Source: Neonectria sp. B-13 (taxonomy: Eukaryota; Ascomycota; Sordariomycetes; Hypocreales; Nectriaceae). From it: DNA of 64,000 nt. Where the stretch lies: the NCBI GenBank assembly GCA_002682825.1, contig NOKP01000019.1:806001-870000 (forward strand). The letters run 5' to 3'. A program made the translations under genes and the position numbers. This document shows, piece after piece, positions 1 to 11,298 of this stretch; within the stretch, counting starts at the first letter, position 1, and every line of letters begins with the position of its first letter. Below the pieces are notes generated by a model. The model saw only the letters and a list, made by a program, of their open reading frames with translations, ran no database searches and had not been told where the DNA came from.

Positions 1-235
1 AGGCTCTTGACTCATTGGTAGCCGCCTGATTCAAAGCCACAAGCTATAGTAATTACATTCAGCGGAGGTAAAAAAAATAGCTGGCACTTCACAAGCCGAG
101 TAAGTAGACGACAGGGGGCAATATACGCTCGCTAGTCTCCGAGAACGGTTAGACGGCTGTCTTTTGCTGCGGCTGGGCCCAGATACTTATAGTTGGTGGA
201 CTCCACCTGCGTTTTGACCGAAGCTCTCATCACAA

Positions 236-1150
236 ATGCCTGGACATCGACAACAAACGAGCACGGATTCATACCAACGCCAAAATGGATCATCTGTCTA
301 CCCCGGGAATGATTCCTGCGGAAGTTTTCAAGTGGGAGACAGGGTAGGGAGTGGTATCTTCGGCACGGTTCATGAGGCCTGGGATTCGAGATCCCACCAG
401 GTTGTCGCTATTAAGATTGTGGAAACTGGGAATTACATGGACCGGGAAGAAAAAGCCATGCACAGGTTTAACCACGTGAGTCCCGTCCACCAGCCCTTGG
501 TGCGTTCATCACATTCTGAAAATTGCTGTATGTGTAAAATTATATCATACCGCTTTAAGACATGGTCTTAACCAGCTCCTCGATCTATATCGTCATGCCT
601 TTGCGAAAGGGTAATCTGCGTCAGCTGCCCAAACTTTCGCTCGAATAACACAGAGACCTTCTTCACTCCGCTGCGCCAGATTTCCTCGGCGCTAGAGTAC
701 CTTTCAGCCGAAGATCCATGTCATCGCGATGTCAAGCCGGCGACCATCCTCTGGGATGCTCGAGAAGGGCAGACACATTCCAGCTCGCCGACTTTGTTTT
801 CATAAATACAACCCCCAGCCCCGACAGGTAGCTATCTGGCAGTCCAGCCCTTATCACACCGCTAGTGCTGCAGCGTACACCAATGTCAATCCTGCTGGGT
901 GTGCCATAGAGCACGAAGTGAGCATTCCTTCGGGTGTACCTGCATATCGGTGGAACAGTAACAGCAAGGGCATACCTGTAGGCAGGCTTGCAGCCGCTAA
1001 AGACTTCATAGGCTTGGCTCATGGGCGTCAAGTGCAGAACACACACACTCAACCTTGGTGGGCCAGCACCGGAAACCCAACTACTGTTCGGGAGCATATT
1101 GATGGATTTATGGCGTACTCCTGCGGGGCATTGCCGGTTGGGGGCTGCCA
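236..1150 (+). pseudogene. Decayed serine/threonine protein kinase
   Basis: The first exon-like frame from 236 carries a glycine-rich loop (GSGIFGTV) and the ATP-binding lysine in VAIKIV, followed by a plausible donor (CAC|GTGAGT near 478). Around 574-610 another frame reads IYIVMPLRKGNL, typical of the kinase hinge. Around 700-755 a frame reads CHRDVKPATILWD, the catalytic loop with the usual Asn replaced by Thr. Near 780 a shifted frame reads FQLADF, the DFG region without its Gly. These blocks are in kinase order but in different frames with stops between them, so no full-length kinase can be made. It may be a relic of a fungal kinase of the type associated with accessory regions. The 3' limit is approximate. 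Confidence 0.6.
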
Positions 1151-2983
1151 TCTCGGTTGTATAGCAACAGCTCAGCCCGCCCAGGCAGGGTGTGCCATTG
1201 TCATTACCGGCGCATATAGGATGATATTTTCACTGGGAGTAGTAACGTGCAGCAGGTCTTTAAGTTATGTATATATCGTTTCACAATGAAATGGGATAGA
1301 TGTGACCATGCCCACCCTCCCCTTCATCGTCCTCGCCCTCTTCCTCTGCCGATCTCAACGCCTGATTCACAGATCGATTGGCAATTCCGGTCGCAATGTG
1401 TCTCCATGCACTAAAGTTCAATCACTGCTCCGAAACTGCACGCTATACCGTTGCATCACCCTCGCCCGGTCACTCGCTCATTTTCGCTCTCGAAATCACC
1501 TCATGAACCCTGTCTCTTTTCTCTTCTTCCTCATCCTCGCCTTTGCATTCACTCCCCATCTTCATTTTATTCCGGCTTCCTCTATTGAAATCTTCAACTA
1601 TCTATTCCGGTTGTAACATTTAGCGAGGCGACACGCTCTACAGTGGACACGGCCCCCCCAGATATGCTCAGTGTTCATTAGCGCATCGAAGCGATTAGGC
1701 GAAGGCCTCAGCCGAGGGCTGCATTAGCACTTTCAGGCATGATGCCTACATTGCAGGATAGACTTGTTTAGGCTTCTTGCCGTGAGAAGCCGAAAGGAAT
1801 GCTCCACGATTATCGTACTGAAGTCAACACCGCTGGCACTTTGGGACTTTGGCCATGGTTGGGACTTTGGGACGCTAACAAGCTGACCGCATTGACCTTC
1901 ACAGCCACTCAGCTGCCTCCAAGGAGTAAATGCCCTCCATAAGACCCTCTGTTGACGTAGTTGGAACCATTGCATTCGGGACTTCTGTCGTGTTTGTTGG
2001 AGCTGCGGACCTCTCGGATGGTCAGAGCATTGAGGAGGGCTTGTCGCCACTGTGCTTTGGCCCAGTCCGTTCGATCCTGGCCTGTTGTCGCCAATGTCTT
2101 CATTCTCAAATTTAAAGACCTCGGTATCTTAGGCTCAACGATCTGGATCCCCCGATAAAAGTGAAGATCCCGCACGGAGCAGCGAGGCCGTCAAAGACGG
2201 GCACCACCTAGCCTATTCATCTACAGCGAAATTTAGGGTAGAGGATCAGCATCCCTACGAGGGATCAGCCCACGATTGAAATTTGTACCCTGATTCGGCG
2301 AGAGCTGAAAGGGTACTTTATTTACTCGTAGGGCCTGATGCGACTGAAACAATAGTAGGCTTTTGTTGCTCTGCGAGATGAAGGAGGGCGAAGTGACGGC
2401 ATTTCATCTAAGCATCCAAAGTTCTCCCAAAATACCCGCCAAGTCAACCCAGCATGCATGCACCCGCAGGACTCCAGTAGGGCTGAAGTGATCAGGCCGG
2501 GAGGGCCATTTGGAAGCGCCCATGTAAAGCCCTCCAGTCCTCCCTTGATCCAGATTGCTCGCCCAGACTCCACCAATTAGTGCGTCCCACGACCGCTGAC
2601 ATGTTGTAAGGATTTCAGATGGGTCTCGTGTTTGTCTAAAGTCCACTAATTCTCGGAGACATATCTGGCGATCGGGGGCTGTATGCAGTGCTCAGCCTCA
2701 ACGAAATGAAGTGGGGTTACACAATGGATGAAGCCTGGAGGCTGGAGAAGCTGACCGACATGGGACTGGCTGTGTGTTGGTTTGTATGGTTTATGGGAAG
2801 CTATAAGAGCAGTTGGTTCGCATGATGATGTATTGAAGAAACACTCGACACCAGCAACCCAAACCACTCTAGGCTAACATCTTCCGAGGAGTCACCTGGG
2901 TTTCTGTGGAAAGCTTCTTTAGCCGTCTCGACTTTCCTGTCATCAAGACTCCAACTCGAGACTCCTGAAGCCGTCCAGTCACC
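1151..2983. other. Intergenic, no gene recognised
   Basis: The first few hundred bases may hold the last traces of the kinase relic. A pyrimidine-rich stretch at about 1300-1600 gives a 104-codon open frame, but its Ser/Leu/Phe-rich translation looks like a composition artefact. Several short overlapping frames at 1730-2870 lie on both strands without domain similarity. I see no RNA gene or repeat. Confidence 0.6.
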
Positions 2984-5180
2984 ATGGCGCCGCACGACAT
3001 CATCGCCAGAACGAGCGACCTCTGCACAACTCCAGCATGCATCCATCTCGCATCTGATGTTCTCTGGAGCCTCGCTCCAAACTACACTGATATCGACCCC
3101 TGTACCGACTTCGACAAGCGTAAGTAGTTCGACTTATGCGGTATGTATCCTCGCTGACATCTGGATTGCAGTTGTATGTGGCAGTTGGGCTTCTCATAAT
3201 GGGATTCCTGCGGGCGACCAATATACCGTGGCCCTTACTGCTCAACAGGATGAAACCTTCAACGTATTGAGGCAGATCCTCGAAGGCCCATATCCGGACT
3301 CTGGCTGGATTACAGTCGACCTGACCGACGAGCAGGTCAAGGCCGACAAGCAAAACTTGGCCAAGATCCAGAAGGCGTACGATGTCTGTGTGAACTATAC
3401 GGGACTTGTGGAAGATGGCCTGAAGCCTCTGGCTGCACTTGTCAAAACCATCGTCGCCGACTTCCCTACGTGCAACAATGCAGCAGTTCCATACGACCAC
3501 TCCGCTGCCATGGGAAAGACGCTGGCCCTTTTCGAGGGCCTCGGTATCGCAACTACCCAAAGAATCGGCCCATCGCAGAATGACTTCAACCCCGACGAGT
3601 CTCTCATCAACATAGTACCCCCAACTAGCTCCGACGTTCCGGATGAGCAGTTCCTCGCCGAGTATGTCGAGCTCGCCGCTACACTCATCGCATCAGTGCA
3701 CCCAGCCAACCTCACTCTCAAGCAGGCTGCGGCACTCATGCAATCGGTGCTGCTGTGGGAGGCGAGTGTCGGCGAGGTAGTAGCTAGTGGATTACTGAGC
3801 GGTCAAGTGACGGTGTCTTTGGCCGAGATCCAGATGGCCGCGCCTCAGCTGAACTTCCAGTACGTCATCAGCCAACTGGCTCCTGAGGGTTACAATGCAG
3901 ACCGAGTGGTTGTTACGGCCCCTACCTACTTCCAGAACCTCTCCCAGATTGTCTCTCAGACTCCATCTGAGGTTCTCCAAGGCTTTTTCGTCTGGAAGGC
4001 CATCTCGGCCCTCTCGCCCTACATTGAATCTGCGCCTACCAATGCGTACAACGCTTTCAGGGCTGGCATTTCAGGAGATCCTGAGGCCCTCAAGCCTCGC
4101 TGGAAGGAGTGTATTTCGTTGCTTGACGAGGGCGTCAGCTGGATCGACGATGATGAAATGGCGAAGTCCACAATCGGCCCCAGTGGCTTGACGTGGATCA
4201 TCAGTCGCTTTTTTCTGGAACAGAGGTACTCCATCGAGGCCAAGAACCTCACATCGAATATTGTCGACAGGCTCCAGGCTTCTTTCCTTGAACGTATCGA
4301 GTCTCGCAAATGGGCCTCTGACGACGTCAAGAAGGCCGCCGCCGAGAAGCTCCACGCCACTACGAAGCAGATTGCCTGGCCTACTGATCCAGATGCGGTC
4401 GATCCCCTCAAGACGAACAAGTACTATGAGGACGCCGTCATGACATCCTCTCACCCACTCAACGCGCTGGCCATGGCCAAGGTGAATGTGGGCAAGAAAT
4501 GGGCGACTCTTGGGAAGCCGTTTTCCAAGGGTTTCTTCATATCTAGCACCCTCATCGTGAATGCATTCCACTGGTCCGGCCAGAACCAGATGATTCTGCT
4601 CGCCGGTATCCAGCAATTCCCGCTTTACGACGTTGACTTTCCTCCGTATATGCTATATGGAGGCATGGGTAGCGTCGTAGGTCACGAAATCACACATGGA
4701 TTTGACACAAACGGACGGCAGTACGACCTGACTGGCAACAAGACAACATGGTGGGATGAAGCCACTGTTGAGCGGTTCACCGAGAAAGCTCAATGCTTTG
4801 TGGAGCAGTACGGGAAGTTTACCATTACGGCCCCAAATGGAACTGAGATCCACGTCAACGGTGAACAAACTATCAACGAGAATATTGCGGATGCTGGAGG
4901 TGTCGTGTCGAGCTACGCCGCGTGGCAGAAGTGGCAGGCCGAGAAGGGCAAGGCCAAGAACCTCCCGGGACTCGAAGGATTTACCCATGAGCAGCTATTC
5001 TTTGTCAAGTGGGGACAGGCGTGGTGCCAAAACATCAGCCCCGAGAACGCGCTCGCCCTGCTCGAGGGCGATTCGCACAGTCCCAATGATGCAAGAATCA
5101 AGCTGACGCTTCAAAACTCAGCTGGGTTCAAGAAGGCATTTAACTGCCCGAAGAAAGAGCCTGTTTGTGAGCTTTGGTGA
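2984..5180 (+). CDS. M13 family zinc metallopeptidase (neprilysin/ECE-like)
   Basis: The gene has two exons, 2984-3119 and 3172-5180, joined across a 52-bp GTAAGT...GCAG intron, giving 714 aa. The N-terminus reads CTTPACIHLASDVL then CTDFDKLVCGSW, the conserved cysteine pattern of M13 enzymes. The NAF(H) substrate-binding motif is near residue 509, the zinc motif HEITH at 550-554 and the third ligand motif ENIAD at 615-619. The protein ends in the family's C-terminal CxxW (CELW). M13 enzymes cleave peptides of limited length outside the cell or at its surface. The ATG chosen is in a good context (caccATGg) with an in-frame stop just upstream. No signal peptide or membrane anchor is visible, which is unusual for the family, so a further upstream leader exon is possible. 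The catalytic residues are intact. Confidence 0.93.
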
Positions 5181-5688
5181 ACAAATAATATATAGTCAGA
5201 TCTGTAGACTGTAATAGTGGCGAATTAACTGTTTATTTCATGAAGACTTGAGTTTCTCTTGTGATAGATAATGAGCGATTGGAGTAGCTAGTCTTGCAGC
5301 TCTAGGTCTTGATAATAATTACATGGTTTTAGAAAGATTCGTGTTAATAACCATAATTTTAACCGTCTATTCTGATGCCTAAGAGCGTCAAGGCAGATAT
5401 TACCTTTGATCCTAATTATTGTGTCCCCTGCGAGCAAGCAAGTGGCCATCCAGAAACCGGGCGGTATCGGGGCCTTCGACTGAGGTAGCAGCACAATTCC
5501 CGACAGGCTATTCAAGCAATGCCGCAACCTTATTATTTCTATTATGTCCGGGACGCAAAAATGAATAGCTTTGGAAGTTCAGAGCTAGGTGAAGGAACGC
5601 AGCAAGAATAAATAATATGGGTTCTACAGAAGCTACCCTAAATTCCTCTTTGCAAACTCGTCTCTCCTAACTGAGCTATCTTTTTGAC
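5181..5688. other. Convergent intergenic region
   Basis: This AT-rich spacer lies between the M13 peptidase and the carboxypeptidase on the opposite strand and must hold both 3' ends. A 79-codon minus-strand frame at 5288-5527 resembles nothing I know. Confidence 0.6.
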
Positions 5689-7011
5689 TCAACAAGTTTG
5701 CGCGTCCCCAAGTCCTAGCTCAACAGCAGACAGCAACAACTCCATGAAACCAGCACTGGTTGCCTTGAGGTTCGAGTTGTACTGAGAGACTGAGGGGTAA
5801 AACGGACAAGACGCTGCGCTGTTGCCAAACCCAAACTCCACCGTGTACGCATGAACAAGATTCTTGCTGGTGTCAGCAAAGTGTCGCGAGTAGGCGTAAT
5901 CATCGCTGGCGCCCGAAGTGGGATACAGGGCAGATGCTTGCATAGACGTGTAAGCGCTACCGCCACCTGCGGTCATGCCAGAGGTAATACGCTTAGCCGC
6001 GGCGACGTTGGCGTCGAGCTCCGTCTTGGGCGTGTACTCGCCGTAGCCTTTTCCGCTGCCCGGCGTGTCGGAGAGGACGCCGCGAACGCCGTTGTAAGTG
6101 CTGTTGAGAAAGTTCATGTACGGATAGTTGGACTGGTTCTCGTCGCTGCCCCAGCTGTAGAGCACGTCGCCCGCATACGAGTGCAGGTCGATGAACCAAC
6201 GGATCTTGGAGTATGTGTCAAACACCCACTTGATGTTCTTGGTCTCCGGCTCCGAGAAGATGCTGGTTCCGTGGAACGTCTCGGAGCTGGGCGAGGTTGA
6301 GCCGACGCTCGACTGCACACTCGACGCGAATAGGGTGCGGAAGTCCCAGAGGAAGTCGAAGTTGCGGTTCAGGTCCACTCCGATAGAGCCCGAGGCAGGG
6401 TTGCGGTTCTTTCGCCAGCAGCTGTTGGTTGACTGATCGTACGCCACGCCATCGGGGTTGCTCAGAGGAATGAAGACAATTCCAGCTGACAAAGCCGTCT
6501 TGACTTGCGCGTTGGTGTACGTCTTGGACCCGTACGTCAGGCCAACGTTGTTTTTGTTGGCGTACAGCAGATCGGAGATGAAGTAGAGCACGCTGTCCAT
6601 GGATCCGCGCTCTCGAGCGTGGATGTTGCCATTGAAGAAGACGCGATAGACGTTATTGCAGGTGCCCCCGGTGCCTCCAACCTTGGCTCCAAGGACTGTG
6701 GCGCCCTCGTAAGTCTTGTATGGGGTTGTGAATGTCTCAACTCCGTACGTAGTCACGAGACCTTGCAGGCCACTCTTGATCTCTTTGACGTTCAGGAGCG
6801 TGCTGAAGGTGGTGGATTGCGTTCCCAGTCCTCGTGGCGCTGTTGCACCGCCGTTGAATCTGTCGCCCGTGCCGACTGGCGTTCCGTTGCCCGACTGGCG
6901 GCGGACAACTCTCTTCAGTCCATCGTTTTCACGCTCTTCAGGCAGAAGGCACCCTGAAGTCACAGAGGTGAAGGCAAGCACAACAAGTGCCCAGAGACGA
7001 AAGGTCTTCAT
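5689..7011 (-). CDS. Secreted M14 zinc carboxypeptidase
   Basis: Single-exon gene of 440 aa. The start at 7011 (MKTFRLWALV) is preferred over an upstream in-frame ATG at 7137 because it opens a clear signal peptide of about 20 residues. A short pro-segment with dibasic sites (LKR, VRRQS, residues 32-40) suggests Kex2-type processing. Zinc ligands are H131 and E134 (HARE) and H277 (DLHSYAG). The substrate-binding NRNF is near 215-218, SDDYAY near 369-374 and the catalytic Glu at 392 (TVEFGFG). All M14 catalytic residues are therefore present. The enzyme should remove C-terminal residues from extracellular peptides; specificity cannot be read with confidence. It is one of three metallopeptidase genes in the first 17 kb. 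Confidence 0.93.
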   Translation of the reverse strand: MKTFRLWALVVLAFTSVTSGCLLPEERENDGLKRVVRRQSGNGTPVGTGDRFNGGATAPRGLGTQSTTFSTLLNVKEIKSGLQGLVTTYGVETFTTPYKTYEGATVLGAKVGGTGGTCNNVYRVFFNGNIHARERGSMDSVLYFISDLLYANKNNVGLTYGSKTYTNAQVKTALSAGIVFIPLSNPDGVAYDQSTNSCWRKNRNPASGSIGVDLNRNFDFLWDFRTLFASSVQSSVGSTSPSSETFHGTSIFSEPETKNIKWVFDTYSKIRWFIDLHSYAGDVLYSWGSDENQSNYPYMNFLNSTYNGVRGVLSDTPGSGKGYGEYTPKTELDANVAAAKRITSGMTAGGGSAYTSMQASALYPTSGASDDYAYSRHFADTSKNLVHAYTVEFGFGNSAASCPFYPSVSQYNSNLKATSAGFMELLLSAVELGLGDAQTC

Positions 7012-8851
7012 CGTCACAGTCTGATCTGAGGCGAACAAACGAGGAGAAGGATGGTTGATTTCACTATGGAAACTATGGCAGCCACTCCAGCTTATGTACC
7101 TCTCGGCACTCACGGCATTAGCTGGCGTGGCGCGCAACTTAAAACGTATGGATTCCAGGTCTTAGATTGACTGCCTGTCCACTGCTGATCGCACAGAAGG
7201 CCCTCTACATTAGGAAGTTGGAAATAGATAAAGATGCACGCGCTTGTCAACTGCTTAATAAGGGTCATCGTCCGGCATGCAACGTCGGGATGCGACACCA
7301 TGGACGGGACTTTTTCTACCCCACGCTTTAGCAGCCTCTGAATGCGGAAGGTGGCCGATTTGCTCAGCGCGGGAACCACTTTTACTACCTTACATAGGAG
7401 CAAACAACTAGTGGCCTACGCTAAATGAATAAGGCATCTTGAGCCTATTCGTTCGGGGAAACACATCATTATTGCCATAGTTCCTAAAATGAAACAGCGA
7501 ACACGTCACTGTATTCCAGTAGGACGATTACTCCCTGCCGAATACGAATGAAGAACGTATTATCGTAAGTTAGTATGTCAGCATTTCAAAAACCTCGCCC
7601 TTGAGATCGTTACATCGCCTATTCCCCTTTTACTGTTGACTGACGTATTATAACAGCTTCCTCATTAGGGTCTTAGGAATTCGGTTGGGATTGGCCTTGA
7701 GCTTACACTGGATGGGTTTGACTCGATTTACTATTTGACTTAGCCGGGCGAGGGCTGGGCATACAGCGGGCGGCGTGGAATGGGCCGGCATTCGACTCAA
7801 GCGCCTAGAGAAGGTCAAACTCGGAGATTGTCTCAAGGCCAGCGTCTTTGACCTCTTGAGCTGACCAGCACCGCGTTCCACCCGGACAGAGAACTCGACG
7901 TGAAGAAGCATCTCGTCGAGACCAGCACACGCATCTCGGACGGAAATTTGGTGCCCATGTAAGGGAAGTCCGTTATTGAGGACGAAAGTACCGCAATGGG
8001 GCTTGTTTCCACACTCAGCGGCATGGAAAAACTGATTCTAGATCTTTTAGGTAGAGTACAAGCTCCTGAAGCGGAAACCCTCGCCGAGCCATCCGGACCG
8101 CAGGTTGAGCTAGACACAGCACCTGCTCAGATACTAGCATACAAAACCGTAAGCTTGGCCTTTATAATTTACGTCAATCTTCTGTCATACTCAAGTGTGT
8201 TGGAACTAAACAATTGTCTAAACGATGAACGGTTGTCTCACTGTGGAACCGAATGATCCGCGAAAGGTAGCCCAACTTCCTAGGGCTTGCTCTGTTAAGA
8301 AAGAAACCTAAAAGCTCCCTGCGAGAACTCTAGTTATGACAGAAATCCTCAATCTAGTATGGCTCATGAATAGAGAGAAGGGCATGGGCGGCGTCTTATA
8401 GCCACACGAAGAGGTACATGCAAAAGTGAATACACGACCAGGAGTTATATCAGCTGCGATTGAGACGATATTTGCCAGAATTATACGTGCCGTCGACGAG
8501 AATCTGGAGCAGCAGTGAGTGTAACTTAAATTCACAGCCTAGCGCCGACGACGATTTTGAACCAATTTGATGCAATCCAACATTAGCTGGCTGCTGAAGG
8601 GGACTCTATATCAGCGATCGCAACTTTGAAAACCGAGCAATCGAAGGTCGAGGGCGTATATGAGGCTATATGACACTTGTTCGTCTACAATCCCATAACC
8701 ATGCCTATCTGGATCATTTAAAAGTCTAGTCTACACCCCAAGATTGTTGCGCGGGGCTTATCGGCATCACGACTTCCATAGCTTATCATTACTGAAACTG
8801 TGCGACATGCAGGGCTATGCATTCTTGATCTAGTTATTTATAACACCTGTT
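7012..8851. other. Intergenic, no gene recognised
   Basis: The carboxypeptidase promoter lies at the left edge. Short frames at 7648-7911 (minus) and 7996-8256 (plus) are each under 90 codons and match no family I recognise. The rest is AT-rich without an evident repeat. Confidence 0.55.
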
Positions 8852-9664
8852 CTATTCGATTACTGACTTGACCTTCAGCTCAGTGAAAGTTTCCTTCTGA
8901 ACCTGAATGTTCGCCACCATCGTCAAAGTCACCTCCTGCGGTTTCAGCTCACTCAACGGGTCGGCGTCAAGGTGACCAAACTCAATGGATCCCCGATCAG
9001 CGCTCCATGCTTGTGTGACACTGCAGGACTTGCTGGTAGGAGCAGTACAAACTGTGCGCTCAGTATAACCCGAAAAGTCTGAGTTGGGGATCTCGCGCAC
9101 GGTAAAAGTGTCCTTTGCAAGCGGGTTATCGGCCGATTCCGCGAGCCCCTTCAAGATGTCACTGTCGATTTCCTGACCAAGACGAAGACGCATCTTGACA
9201 AGACGGACACCTTGGCGGACGACGGTGATTTCGAATTCATCACCGCTGATAGCAATGAAGCGGATGTCGGCGAACTTTTTTGCCATGCCGTAGTGGACGG
9301 CCCAGGAGATCATAACGTCCATTTCAGTCTTATCTCCTCGCAGTCCGTCGATATACTCCCAACCAGCCATTCCCTTCACCCCGTCAAACTCAGTGTTGCC
9401 TCGGAATTGGAATCCTTGGTAAGGTGCAATGCTCCCATCGGGGCCCTTGCTCTCTGGACTGCTGAAGTACCAGACAATAACCTCAGGAGGAAGGCTGCGG
9501 TCGACCTTGAGAGGCGGTGGCAAGATGTACTTTTCAATGGCCTCGTATGTGCTTATGAACTTAATGATGTAGCACACCTGCCTAGGAAATACTGGATTGG
9601 GAAACGAGAACGCCTCTCCAGGTCGTGTTCCAGTCATGTTGAGGACACCGCCGATATACGACAT
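8852..9664 (-). CDS. Acetoacetate decarboxylase-like protein
   Basis: An uninterrupted 270-aa frame with the size and layout of the acetoacetate decarboxylase superfamily. The N-terminal part (PPPLKVDRSLPPEVIVWYF) matches the strand that precedes the active-site cone. YGMAKKFADIRF near residues 125-136 resembles the family G-x-P-K-K motif whose lysine forms the Schiff base; here the Pro is Ala but the Lys pair is kept. Fungal members are often encoded near secondary-metabolism genes and many may act on keto acids other than acetoacetate, so the substrate is unknown. No signal peptide or membrane segment is seen, so it is probably cytosolic. A TATA-like gtataaag lies about 30 bp upstream of the start on the coding strand's far side. 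No partner gene is adjacent. Confidence 0.75.
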   Translation of the reverse strand: MSYIGGVLNMTGTRPGEAFSFPNPVFPRQVCYIIKFISTYEAIEKYILPPPLKVDRSLPPEVIVWYFSSPESKGPDGSIAPYQGFQFRGNTEFDGVKGMAGWEYIDGLRGDKTEMDVMISWAVHYGMAKKFADIRFIAISGDEFEITVVRQGVRLVKMRLRLGQEIDSDILKGLAESADNPLAKDTFTVREIPNSDFSGYTERTVCTAPTSKSCSVTQAWSADRGSIEFGHLDADPLSELKPQEVTLTMVANIQVQKETFTELKVKSVIE

Positions 9665-11298
9665 TTTGGATGTTTGGAAGAGTATAAAGATTCGTAGAAT
9701 TGTTGAAAGAAGAAGGGAGAGTTGTTGATGGGGAAAACATGTAGAGACATATGAGTTATTTGTACGTGCTTGGCGCAGTATGCTTTGAGGTTGATGAGTT
9801 CGCCTGTCGATCTACCACAATAAATTTCGAGCCCGAACTAGCTCCGTGACCTAAAAGTCCCCCACTGAGTTAGTCGTACTACATTATGCTTATGGGTAAA
9901 CGTAACGTCGAAGTTCAAATGCTCCATCTAACATTAGGTCCTCGCAGGGCAGAGCACGGCAAATGCAGCCGTTCGAACAGACGCCAACTTCTCGGATGTG
10001 ACAACATATTGAAATTAGGCTGCCACAAGTGTCCCGGACCTAAGTCATATTTCCGAGGCACGGATCTCAAGGCATTAGTCTGGAATATAACCCACTCTTA
10101 TTTCTATAGCGCAGTTGAGAAATGCCAGCCTTTCAATCTAACATCCCTGGAGACTGGTGCCCTTACGCATTAGCATAACGGACGCAGGCAAGTAAGGACT
10201 GTTCCGCTTGGAACAGCAAGCGGCTGATGACAGTGATACTCGTTATTCATAACTCTATGTTAGCCAAGCTGCTCTTGGATATGATCCTCTTTTCCGGGCG
10301 ATGAGCTATAAAGTGCAAACCCCTGCCAGAGTTTTAATTGAACAATCCGATCGTTCTTCCAGTTATCCATCATCTCACCCTCAAATGGAAGTCTCGATGC
10401 TCCTATTGACAGACGGACGAATCTCGCCTTCTAACCCGCTTTAAACACCAACTCAGTCAACAAGATACAGTGTCCGGTTGCATCAGCCGTATCGTGGTCT
10501 CATTTCGATCATGCCTCTTGGGTTTGTTTCCATTTTGCTGCCAACGTCCACATTACACCTACAGGCTGGGGCAAGATCAGAATGGTCCTTATAGCAGTGA
10601 CCAAAATCTTTGAAAAATCTGGAGATGCGGACGCGCGAAGCAGCATTTACAGCCTAGGACTGTGATCTTACATTTAAATCGACCACAAAGGATGAAGAAC
10701 ACGGACTGGCATTGTGACTGACAAGTAGTTTGCCTTAAACATTTAAGCTTGCTCCACTGGATTTAGAAAGCTGGTACTTGGAAGATTTAAGAAGGAGTAT
10801 GTAAGTTTATGAACGAAACCAAAGAGAATTGGGAGCCGCAACGCAGAACTGTAGCCTGACGGTATAATAAGCACTTACCTGAGATTTCCATATCACCCAA
10901 GACATGCCTTACCTTACTGTCTTCCTCGCCCAGGAAACTTCATTATGTGAATTGGCCGTGGTTAGTGGAATTTGTCGTTGTGACAATCGGCGCAAGCCAC
11001 CCAATTTGTCGTTCAAAGTCGTCCTAGGGCCTGTATTTAGATAATGCCAAGCACCAGTCTTCAAGTACGACATGTACATGGAGACTTTTGAGCAGGAAAC
11101 TTGAATAAGAAGCTGGGGTTCGAGGAGAAACTGGAATTGCCTGGCGAGGCTGTGACTGAGACCTGACACCTATTGTCCGTCGTAAGTGTTGCAACATGAT
11201 TCGTACAATCAACAGAATCATATCGTGATTGACTGTAAATAGTCAACAGTCCATCGAAGAGAATCAGCGTCTCGCCAGTTGAAATTGTCCACTGCATA
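9665..11298. other. Intergenic, no gene recognised
   Basis: The promoter of the decarboxylase-like gene lies at the left. The frames at 9886-10173 (plus) and 10909-11297 (minus) are short and give translations without recognisable domains. The final 100 bases are probably the 3' UTR of the downstream minus-strand dehydrogenase. Confidence 0.55.

Noticed and set aside
1302..1616. 104-codon frame with a hydrophobic start
   Set aside because: The stretch is pyrimidine-rich on the plus strand, which by itself yields long Ser/Leu/Phe-rich frames. No domain, intron signals or family match.
3000..3560. 186-codon minus-strand frame
   Set aside because: Antisense to the M13 peptidase; no motif of its own.
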